From: CAYPTI01 sp964413525 [NCBI: uncultured bacterium]
GTDB lineage: Bacteria; T1Sed10-126
NCBI GenBank assembly: GCA_964413525.1
Contig: CAYPTI010000074.1
Span: 1,548 to 7,972, forward strand
DNA: 6,425 nucleotides
Direction of reading: 5' to 3'
Below, in pieces: positions 1-5,438 of this stretch. Position numbers and translations under genes: made by a program. The notes under the pieces are model-generated. The model searched no databases, had not been told where the DNA came from, and saw only the letters and a program-made list of their open reading frames with translations. How positions within the stretch are numbered: position 1 is the first letter of the stretch; each line of letters opens with the position of its first letter.

Positions 1-285
1 ATACCGTCCCAGGAAGTTTTCCAGCGGCATCTCCAGGTAGCACCATTCGGTGTCCGCCTCCGGTCCCTCCGGGTTAAATTCGTCGTCGTCGGCCGACTCC
101 AGTCGTTTGCTCTCGAGATACCGCCCCTCGCTTACGGCATTGGTTCCATCATTGACTTCGTACAGCTTGATAACGAAGGGTTTCTCCTCCTCGTCGACGA
201 CCCGCCAGATCCCCCGGGGAGCCTCGTCGTGGAAGAAGAGATGCTGCCGGGCGTCCAGCGCCATCTGTGAATTCCAGGAGATCAT
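1..285 (-). CDS. Hypothetical acidic protein, 3' end beyond the window
   Basis: The reading frame is open on the minus strand from the ATG at 285 down to base 1, giving 95 visible residues and no stop, so the C-terminus is missing. I chose the ATG at 285 because GGAGG lies 6 nt upstream on the minus strand (292-296). An in-frame ATG at 333 would add 16 residues (MGPHHVDHERPPRRYG) but has no visible ribosome binding site. The protein starts MISWNSQMALDARQ and has a stretch reading GIWRVVDEEEKPFVIKLYEV near residues 27-46. A strongly acidic segment (ESADDDEFNPEGPEAD) follows near 62-77, then WCYLEMPLENFLGRY at the break. There is no signal peptide or membrane segment in the visible part. The alternation of strand-like hydrophobic segments with an aromatic 'WCYLEMP' block faintly recalls DUF4912-type proteins, but this is a guess. 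The gene is divergent from mtaB. Function unknown. Confidence 0.7.
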   Translation of the reverse strand, partial: MISWNSQMALDARQHLFFHDEAPRGIWRVVDEEEKPFVIKLYEVNDGTNAVSEGRYLESKRLESADDDEFNPEGPEADTEWCYLEMPLENFLGRY

Positions 286-291
286 GCCGTA

Positions 292-296
292 CCTCC
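292..296 (-). promoter_or_regulatory. Shine-Dalgarno of the left-edge hypothetical gene
   Basis: The minus strand reads GGAGG here, followed by 6 nt (TACGGC) and the ATG at 285. It decides the start in favour of 285 over the upstream in-frame ATG at 333. Confidence 0.6.
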
Positions 297-420
297 GCGG
301 GGGGCGTTCGTGATCAACGTGGTGGGGTCCCATGCTGAAACCGTCCACGCGTGATAAGCTAGCCAGACAAAAGACAAACAATGCTCATTGTACCGCTCCG
401 TAGTCAGCAAATCCATCCCG

Positions 421-426
421 GGAGGG
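421..426 (+). promoter_or_regulatory. Shine-Dalgarno fixing the GTG start of mtaB
   Basis: GGAGGG lies 7 nt upstream of the GTG at 434. There is no ATG nearby that would keep the conserved N-terminal 'TLGCKVNQ' motif, so this site supports the GTG start. Confidence 0.7.
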
Positions 427-433
427 TCAAACC

Positions 434-1744
434 GTGGACGTCGGGGTTCACACGCTCGGCTGCAAGGTCAACCAGTCGGAATCCGAGCAGATTCAGCGGG
501 ATCTGCTGGGGTACGGGTTTGACCTGGTGGATCCGCATGAGACGCCGGCCGACTGCTACGTCCTCAACACCTGTTCCGTGACCGTGAGCGCCGAGGCCAA
601 GGGCCGCAAGCTGGCTCGTCGATTTCGACGGGACAACCCCGACGCGACCATTGTGTTCACGGGTTGTTACGCGGAACTCAAAGGAGATGACCTTGAGGAG
701 GAGCTGCCCGAGGTCGACTACATCATCGGGACGCAGGAAAAATCGGCCATCCCGAAACTGCTGCTGGAGGACACGGACCGATCACGGTTGCGACCCGAAC
801 GGGGGGAAACCAGCGTGGCCTTCCGGCAGCGCAAGTTCCTCAAGATCCAGGACGGCTGCCGGGACTGGTGCACCTTCTGCATCATCCCCACCATCCGAAG
901 CGAACTCGAAAGCCTTCCACCCGACCGGGTGATCGAACGGATCCACGAACTGACGGACCGGGGGTACCGGGAGGTGGTCCTGAACGGGGTCCACCTGGGG
1001 GAGTACGGGGAGGACCTTGAGGAAGCCACCACCCTGACTTCGCTGACGGAACGCCTGGCCGGAGAGGATTTCGACGGCCGGATCCGGTTCTCCTCCATCG
1101 AACCCCAGGACGTGACCGAGCGGTTTGTCGACCTCGTCAGCGGAGACGAGGGGTTCTGCAACCACCTTCACCTGCCGGTTCAGAGCGGCTCGAACGTGGT
1201 GCTCGAACGGATGAACCGAAACTACACCCGCGAGGAGTTCCTCCGCCGGGTCGAGTGGTGCCGCGACCGGGACCCGGAGTTCGCCCTCAACACCGATGTA
1301 ATGGTTGGTTTCCCCGGGGAGACCGAGGAGAATTTTGAACGCACCCTGGAAATCATGGAGCAGGCGGAGTTTGCCAACTGCCACGTGTTTCGCTACAGCG
1401 AACGGGAGGGAACCACCGCGGCAAAGATGAACGACCCGGTCCCGAACAAGGTTCGGAAGCAACGCTGCAAGCAGGCGATGGAGCGGGCGGAAGAGCTTAA
1501 GACGGGATTCGCCCGTCGGCTGGAGGGTCGGGAAGCGGTGGTTCTGCTGGAGGATCACGAGTGGGAGGGCAAGCCGGTCGGGTACTCGGAGCGCTACCTT
1601 CCGGTGGCCGTTAGGAACACGGATAAGAGTCCAAACCGGTTCGTCCGGGTTCGGCTGGAGAATTACAACGGGGAGTGTTTCGAAGCGGTGCCCGTTGAGT
1701 CCACCCGGCTCGAACCATCCCGCTCCGGAGCGGGATTGAGATGA
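434..1744 (+). CDS. mtaB: tRNA t6A37 methylthiotransferase (MtaB/YqeV family)
   Basis: This is a radical-SAM methylthiotransferase of 436 residues, a normal length. The MtaB family turns t6A into ms2t6A at position 37 of ANN-decoding tRNAs in the cytoplasm, using SAM and two [4Fe-4S] clusters. The N-terminal domain carries the three cluster cysteines: C10 in HTLGCKVNQSES, C47 in NTCSVT and C78 in TGCYAE. The radical-SAM CxxxCxxC motif is C142, C146 and C149 in KIQDGCRDWCTFCIIP. The C-terminal ~65 residues (from about 368) look like a TRAM RNA-binding domain. 'TLGCKVNQ' and 'KIQDGC' favour MtaB over MiaB or RimO. After the SAM motif the usual 'RGxxxSR' reads R155-S156 and ends S160-L161, so the conserved Gly and final Arg are changed. 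The start is GTG with GGAGGG 7 nt upstream. The stop overlaps the thiO start as ATGA, so the two genes are probably translationally coupled. Confidence 0.93.
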   Translation: MDVGVHTLGCKVNQSESEQIQRDLLGYGFDLVDPHETPADCYVLNTCSVTVSAEAKGRKLARRFRRDNPDATIVFTGCYAELKGDDLEEELPEVDYIIGTQEKSAIPKLLLEDTDRSRLRPERGETSVAFRQRKFLKIQDGCRDWCTFCIIPTIRSELESLPPDRVIERIHELTDRGYREVVLNGVHLGEYGEDLEEATTLTSLTERLAGEDFDGRIRFSSIEPQDVTERFVDLVSGDEGFCNHLHLPVQSGSNVVLERMNRNYTREEFLRRVEWCRDRDPEFALNTDVMVGFPGETEENFERTLEIMEQAEFANCHVFRYSEREGTTAAKMNDPVPNKVRKQRCKQAMERAEELKTGFARRLEGREAVVLLEDHEWEGKPVGYSERYLPVAVRNTDKSPNRFVRVRLENYNGECFEAVPVESTRLEPSRSGAGLR

Positions 1745-2865
1745 AGGTTGTCGTCGTGGGGGGAGGATGCATCGGGCTCGGCATCGCGGGGGAGCTGGGC
1801 CGGGAGCACGAGGTGGAGTTGTTTGATAAGGGACCCGTCGGGCGCGGGGCAAGTTACGCCGCCGCGGGTATGCTGGGTCCGATCATGGAGGTTGAATTTC
1901 ACGAGCCCGAGCTGCTGGAACTCGGGATGGCGAGTCACGGGATGTACCCGGACTTCGCGAAGGACCTCCGGGAGCAGACAGGGGTGGATCCGGGCCTTCG
2001 AACCGAGGGAACCCTGTACGTGGCGGTCGATCCTCCGGAAGTCGAGGAGATGAACCGGCTGTATGAATACCAGCAGCGTGTCGGGCTGGACGTGGAAAAA
2101 GTCAGCCCGTCGCAAGCTCGTGAGATGGAGCCGAGAATCACTCACTACGTGACCGAGGCGATGTACACCGGCTCCGATCACCAGATCGACAACCGGAAGC
2201 TGGTGGAGGGACTGGTCCGGCGGTGCGAGGATCGTTCGGTCACCCTGCACGAATCCACCCCGGTGGAGGAAATCCTGATCGAGCAAGGAACCGTCCGGGG
2301 GGTCCGGACGTCCGAGGGAACTCATGAAGCGGACGAAGTCATCCTGGCGGCCGGAGCCTGGAGCGGTCGGATGGACGGGCTTCCGGAGGAGGACAACCTC
2401 CGGATCCGACCGGTCAAGGGCCAGGCGCTGGCGGTGGGGCTATCGGACCCGCCCGAAATAGAGCACGTGGTTCGTTCCCCGGACGTATACTGTGTGCCGA
2501 AGGACGACGGGCGGCTGGTGGTGGGGTCCACCATGGAGGAGGAGGGATTCGACGAGACCGTGAGGGCCGGGGGCGTGCTGGATTTGTTGCACCACGCCTA
2601 CGAGGTGCTCCCGTTCGTGTACGAACAGCCGTTGCTGGAGACGTGGGCCGGGCTCCGACCGGCCAGCCACGACTCGTTGCCCGTCATGGGTCCGAGCCCG
2701 ACCGCCGAGGGGTTGATCTACGCGACCGGACACTACCGGAACGGAATCCTGATGACCCCGATCACGATCGACTTAATCGGGCGCTGGATGCGGACGCGGG
2801 AGGTTCCCGACCTCATGGAACCGTTTTTGCCGGTTCGATTTCAGGAGGCCACTCATGGAGTTTGA
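1741..2865 (+). CDS. thiO: Glycine oxidase ThiO, FAD-dependent
   Basis: ThiO oxidises glycine with O2 to dehydroglycine, giving ammonia and H2O2 as side products, and supplies the C-N unit of the thiamine thiazole ring. The protein is 374 residues, close to the ~370 of known glycine oxidases. An FAD-binding Rossmann motif opens it: VVVVGGGCIGLGIA, with G7, G9 and G12. 'GASYAAAGML' at about 35-44 is a typical ThiO flavin-contact block, and 'VILAAGAWS' and 'RPVKGQAL' follow in the middle. The C-terminal part has WAGLRP (R306) and GHYRNGIL (R333). By family analogy these arginines lie at the substrate carboxylate/flavin site. It has no membrane segment. The ATG at 1741 overlaps the mtaB stop by 4 nt and the gene end overlaps thiSG by 11 nt. 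The direct link to thiSG makes ThiO much more likely than a D-amino-acid oxidase or a sarcosine oxidase. Confidence 0.92.
   Translation: MKVVVVGGGCIGLGIAGELGREHEVELFDKGPVGRGASYAAAGMLGPIMEVEFHEPELLELGMASHGMYPDFAKDLREQTGVDPGLRTEGTLYVAVDPPEVEEMNRLYEYQQRVGLDVEKVSPSQAREMEPRITHYVTEAMYTGSDHQIDNRKLVEGLVRRCEDRSVTLHESTPVEEILIEQGTVRGVRTSEGTHEADEVILAAGAWSGRMDGLPEEDNLRIRPVKGQALAVGLSDPPEIEHVVRSPDVYCVPKDDGRLVVGSTMEEEGFDETVRAGGVLDLLHHAYEVLPFVYEQPLLETWAGLRPASHDSLPVMGPSPTAEGLIYATGHYRNGILMTPITIDLIGRWMRTREVPDLMEPFLPVRFQEATHGV
2843..2848 (+). promoter_or_regulatory. Shine-Dalgarno of thiSG inside the 3' end of thiO
   Basis: AGGAGG is followed by 6 nt and the ATG at 2855. It is a full-consensus site embedded in the thiO coding sequence, so thiSG can be translated strongly from the shared mRNA. 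Confidence 0.8.
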
Positions 2866-3868
2866 GATCACGGTCAACGGAGAAAACAGGGAGTACGATG
2901 CCCGCCCCGAGCTTTCCGATCTGGTGAAGCAGGAGGCCGGGGAGGAAGCCGAACACGTCGCCATCGCCCGCAACGGAACCGTGGTGGAACGGTCCCGCTG
3001 GGACGAGGTGCGGGTGGAAGAAGGCGACGAAATCGAAATCGTCCGGCCGATCCAGGGGGGAGATTCGTCGGAGGACGGGGAGTCGCAGGGGATCATCGAA
3101 CCGCTGGCGATAGGGGATAGGACCCTGTCCTCCCGGTTGATCATGGGAACCGGCGGATTTACCAACCTGCAACAGCTTGAGGAAGCACTGGAGGCGGGGC
3201 GGCCGGACCTCGTGACGGTGGGGCTCCGGCGGGTGAACGTCGAGCAGGACGACGAAGGGGGGCTGATGGACGTTCTCGATCGGTCGGGGGTCGAGTTGCT
3301 TCCCAACACCGCCGGGTGCTACACGGCGGAGGACGCGGTGCGAACGGCTCAGCTGGGGCGGGAGGCCCTGGGGACGAACTGGGTGAAGCTGGAGGTGATC
3401 GGGGACGACGACACGCTGTACCCGGAGGTGTCGGAACTGCTGGAAGCCGCCCGCCGGCTGATTGAACGGGACTTCGTGGTCCTGCCTTACACGAGTGACG
3501 ATCCGATCACGGCCAAGAAGCTGGAGTCGGTGGGCTGTCCGGCGGTCATGCCGCTGGGATCGCCCATCGGCTCGGGCCGCGGGCTGGCGAATCCGGACGC
3601 CCTGCGGCTGGTCGTGGAGGCGGTCGACGTGCCGGTGATCGTGGACGCGGGGATCGGGTGCGCGTCGGACGCCGCCCGGGCGCTGGAACTGGGGGCCGAA
3701 GGGGTGCTGTCCAGCAGCGCCATCGCCAAGGCAGAACGTCCCCCCCGGATGGCGGCGGCCCTGCGGCGGGCCGTGGAGGCCGGCTGGTTGAGCCGCCGGG
3801 CCGGCCGGATCCCGCAGAAGCTCTACGGACGCGCCTCCACCACCATGGAGGGTCGGATCCGTACGTAA
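2855..3868 (+). CDS. thiSG: Fused sulfur carrier ThiS and thiazole synthase ThiG
   Basis: This 337-residue protein joins two thiamine proteins normally made separately. Residues 1-69 are a ubiquitin-like ThiS: MEFEITVNG at the start, then the ending 'GDEIEIVRPIQGG', with the diglycine at 68-69. A short acidic linker (DSSEDGESQG) follows. From about residue 80 the chain is ThiG, a TIM-barrel enzyme that joins 1-deoxy-D-xylulose 5-phosphate, dehydroglycine and ThiS-borne sulfur into thiazole phosphate. ThiG marks are RLIMGTGGF, TVGLRRVN, NTAGCYTAEDAV, and NWVKLEVIGDD with the presumed imine-forming K178. PLGSPIGSGRGL, VDAGIG and the tail EAGWLSRRAGRIPQKLYG follow. Where ThiG usually has 'GVLxNTAI', this protein has GVLSSSAI (S287, S288). 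Free ThiS needs a C-terminal Gly-Gly for adenylation by ThiF and thiocarboxylate formation; here it is internal, so processing or another mechanism is implied. No thiF lies in the window. The N-terminal domain is very acidic. Fused ThiS-ThiG proteins have been annotated in some other bacteria, as I recall. Confidence 0.93.
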   Translation: MEFEITVNGENREYDARPELSDLVKQEAGEEAEHVAIARNGTVVERSRWDEVRVEEGDEIEIVRPIQGGDSSEDGESQGIIEPLAIGDRTLSSRLIMGTGGFTNLQQLEEALEAGRPDLVTVGLRRVNVEQDDEGGLMDVLDRSGVELLPNTAGCYTAEDAVRTAQLGREALGTNWVKLEVIGDDDTLYPEVSELLEAARRLIERDFVVLPYTSDDPITAKKLESVGCPAVMPLGSPIGSGRGLANPDALRLVVEAVDVPVIVDAGIGCASDAARALELGAEGVLSSSAIAKAERPPRMAAALRRAVEAGWLSRRAGRIPQKLYGRASTTMEGRIRT

Positions 3869-3986
3869 GGTGAAAAGTTATATAGTTTTTATTTGGAATA
3901 AAGAAAGTTGTACTTGCTTAAGAAGAATTTTTAAAGATTATCGAATTCCTCCAATCCGGTTCCCTTACTCTCAATAATAATAAATA

Positions 3987-4037
3987 ATCCCCCGGAAGGG
4001 ATAATAAATCTTTGATTTATTATCCCTTCCGGGGGAT
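3987..4037. terminator. Perfect 24-bp hairpin, probable (bidirectional) terminator
   Basis: The arms 3987-4010 and 4014-4037 are exact reverse complements around a TTT loop. The stem base is GC-rich (ATCCCCCGGAAGGG) and the part next to the loop is AT-rich (ATAATAAATC). Read on the minus strand, the stem is followed by T-rich DNA (TATTTATTATTATTGAG), as expected of a terminator for the thiolase operon, whose stop codon is about 84 nt upstream. Read on the plus strand, it is followed by ATATATGGGGG with no T tract, so for thiSG it may work less well or act mainly to protect the mRNA 3' end. Pairing does not extend beyond the 24 bp. Confidence 0.7.
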
Positions 4038-4040
4038 ATA

Positions 4041-4120
4041 TGGGGGTTTGCGGGAAGGAAGAAGTGAAGAGAAAGGATAAAGGAGTTGGCGGGTGGGGAT
4101 CGGGAAAAAACGAAGAAGGC
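4041..4120 (-). promoter_or_regulatory. C-rich, G-poor transcript segment, candidate Rho (rut) region
   Basis: The RNA made from the minus strand directly after the thiolase stop would hold 37 C and only 5 G in 80 nt, for example TCCTTTCTCTTCACTTCTTC. A C-over-G bubble of this length just upstream of a hairpin is the composition described for Rho utilisation sites. This is inference from composition only. Confidence 0.35.
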
Positions 4121-5398
4121 TTACGCTCGTTCGAAGACCAGGGCGGCTCCCTGGCCGCCGCCGACGCAGAGGGCGGCCAGGCCGGTGTCGACCTCCCGGC
4201 GGTTCATTTCCTTCAGCAGGGTCAGGATCAGCCGGTTGCCGCTGACCCCCACGGGGTGGCCCAGGGCGATGGCCCCCCCGTTGACGTTCAAGATGTCGAA
4301 ATCGAGTTTCCCGACCGGTTCGTCCAGGTCCATTTCTTCCGCCAGGTCGTCGGAGGCGAGCAGTTCCTCCACCGCCAGGATCTGAACGGCGAAGGCCTCG
4401 TTGATCTCGATCAGGTCAAAATCATCCAGTTCCCAGTCCGTTGTCCGAACCAGTTCCGCGATGGCGTAGGCCGGACCCAGCCCCATCCGCTCCGGGTCCA
4501 CCCCGTAGTAGACGTAGTCGGTGAGGTAGCCGAGGGGGTCGGCCGGATGCTGATCGGCCACCTCCGGGTCGGTTACGTAGAGGGCGCTGGCCCCGTCGGT
4601 AATCGGGCAGGAGTTCCCCGGGGTCACGGTTCCGTGTTCCTCCGCGAACACGGCCGGAAGCCCGGCCAGGTCCTCCATGGACTGGTTTTCTCGCGGGCCG
4701 CCGTCCTGATCCACGTATCCTTCCTCGTCGGGCAGCACCACCGGCATGATTTCTTCTCCCAGCCGGTCCCGTCCCTCGACGGCTCGCTGATGGGACCGCA
4801 GGGCGAATTCGTCCTGACGGGTCCGTCCGATGTCGAATTCTCGAGCCAGGACTTCGGCCGTTTCGCCCATGTTCAGCTGGGCCACCGGGTCGGTCAATCC
4901 CTGCCGGACCCCGACGATCGGGGAGAGGATGGACCCCCACGGGAGGGTCAGGAACTGCCGGACTTTTTGGAGCATACCGTCGGCCCGATTGAACTGAATA
5001 AAGGCGTTTTTGGCGTCGTCCCGGTAGAAGAACGGGATGTTGGACATGCTCTCGGTGCCGCCGGCCAGGAACCGCTCGCCGTAGCCGGCGTTCAGTTTCT
5101 CGCAGGCGCTGGTGACCGACTCCATCCCGGAGGCGCAGTTTCGCTGCACGGTGTAGGCCGGAACCTGACGGGGGATCCCGGCCTTCAGGGCGCACACGCG
5201 GGCGATGTTGGCGGCATCGGGGGGCATGGCCACGTTGCCCATGATCACCTCGTCCAGTCGGTCGGTGGGGACGTCCTCCCGGAAGGCCAGTTCCGACAGG
5301 ACCATCGCCCCCAGTTCGTCGGCCGGAACGCTTGAAAGTTCGCGACCCGCTTTGGCAAAGGGGGTCCGGATGCCGTCCACAACGGCGAGGGGTTTCAT
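4121..5398 (-). CDS. Acetyl-CoA acyltransferase (thiolase), FadI-like
   Basis: This is a thiolase of 425 residues, within the usual 390-440. It cleaves 3-ketoacyl-CoA with CoA to acetyl-CoA and a shortened acyl-CoA, or condenses two acetyl-CoA. Catalytic motifs are complete: nucleophile C88 in [12 protein letters not shown]333-E-A-F336 in [10 protein letters not shown]381 in [10 protein letters not shown] and C411 in [10 protein letters not shown]. The N-terminus [13 protein letters not shown] is typical of the family. The long loop between GGTESMSN (113-120) and [10 protein letters not shown] (176-185), with SHQRAVEGR after it, resembles FadI or trifunctional-enzyme beta subunits more than short biosynthetic thiolases. 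No fadB/fadJ-like partner is visible. The ATG at 5398 has GGGAG 7 nt upstream on the minus strand. The gene follows the CoA-ligase-like gene after a 40-nt gap, so the two probably form one operon. A degradative role is more likely than polyhydroxybutyrate synthesis, but the substrate chain length cannot be read from the sequence. Confidence 0.92.
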   Translation of the reverse strand: MKPLAVVDGIRTPFAKAGRELSSVPADELGAMVLSELAFREDVPTDRLDEVIMGNVAMPPDAANIARVCALKAGIPRQVPAYTVQRNCASGMESVTSACEKLNAGYGERFLAGGTESMSNIPFFYRDDAKNAFIQFNRADGMLQKVRQFLTLPWGSILSPIVGVRQGLTDPVAQLNMGETAEVLAREFDIGRTRQDEFALRSHQRAVEGRDRLGEEIMPVVLPDEEGYVDQDGGPRENQSMEDLAGLPAVFAEEHGTVTPGNSCPITDGASALYVTDPEVADQHPADPLGYLTDYVYYGVDPERMGLGPAYAIAELVRTTDWELDDFDLIEINEAFAVQILAVEELLASDDLAEEMDLDEPVGKLDFDILNVNGGAIALGHPVGVSGNRLILTLLKEMNRREVDTGLAALCVGGGQGAALVFERA

Positions 5399-5405
5399 CC
5401 GCTTG

Positions 5406-5413
5406 CTCCCTCC
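5406..5413 (-). promoter_or_regulatory. Shine-Dalgarno of the thiolase gene
   Basis: The minus strand reads GGAGGGAG here, and its GGGAG part ends 7 nt before the ATG at 5398. It lies in the 40-nt gap after the upstream gene and supports the chosen start. Confidence 0.6.
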
Positions 5414-5438
5414 GATGAATCGACGCGGCCCGGGTAAG

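Larger units (their letters stand above)
286..433. other. Divergent intergenic region, presumed promoter region
   Basis: These 148 bp separate two divergent genes, so they should hold promoters for both. The part around 350-392 is richer in A and T than the flanking genes. I see no convincing -35/-10 pair on either strand. The best minus-strand candidate is TTGTTT, 18 nt, then TTATCA, which matches the consensus poorly, so I do not call it. No riboswitch is visible: in particular I find no THI-box (TPP) signature such as CUGAGA upstream of the operon that carries the thiamine genes. Confidence 0.45.
3869..4120. other. Convergent intergenic region
   Basis: These 252 bp separate the convergent thiSG and thiolase genes and hold no credible gene. 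Three parts are visible. Bases 3871-3940 contain 14 G/C in 70 (20%), far below the flanking genes. Bases 3987-4037 form a perfect inverted repeat. Bases 4041-4120 are purine-rich on the plus strand, so the minus-strand RNA is C-rich and G-poor (37 C, 5 G in 80). The layout suits termination of transcription from both sides. Confidence 0.7.

Noticed and set aside
50-313. An 87-codon plus-strand open frame at the left edge
   Set aside because: Its Ser-rich translation is the mirror of the acidic minus-strand protein, which has a good ribosome binding site and a more natural composition.
286-433. TPP riboswitch ahead of the thiamine operon
   Set aside because: I see no THI-box core sequence or matching stem pattern in this interval, and 148 bp shared with a divergent promoter leaves little room. 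A covariance-model search would settle it.
782-1852. A 356-codon minus-strand open frame across mtaB and the thiO start
   Set aside because: It lies opposite a well-supported MtaB, spans a gene junction, and its protein has no known motif and a low-complexity Pro/Arg-rich start.
1663-2325. A 220-codon minus-strand open frame antisense to thiO
   Set aside because: The ThiO frame on the plus strand is complete and motif-rich; the antisense protein resembles nothing.
3060-3100. Internal translation start that would make free ThiG from the fused gene
   Set aside because: There are GGAG-like stretches in the linker, but no ATG, GTG or TTG in frame at a suitable distance before the ThiG domain; the first in-frame ATG (M97) lies inside the first conserved ThiG motif.
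3908-3941. Possible small-RNA promoter (TTGTAC, 17 nt, TTAAAG) ahead of the hairpin
   Set aside because: The -10 element matches the consensus at only 3 of 6 positions, and AT-rich DNA gives such matches by chance.
4040-5335. A 431-codon plus-strand open frame antisense to the thiolase
   Set aside because: The minus strand encodes a complete thiolase with all catalytic motifs. The antisense frame is rich in Gly, His, Val and Gln without any recognisable domain, as expected of a shadow in GC-rich DNA.
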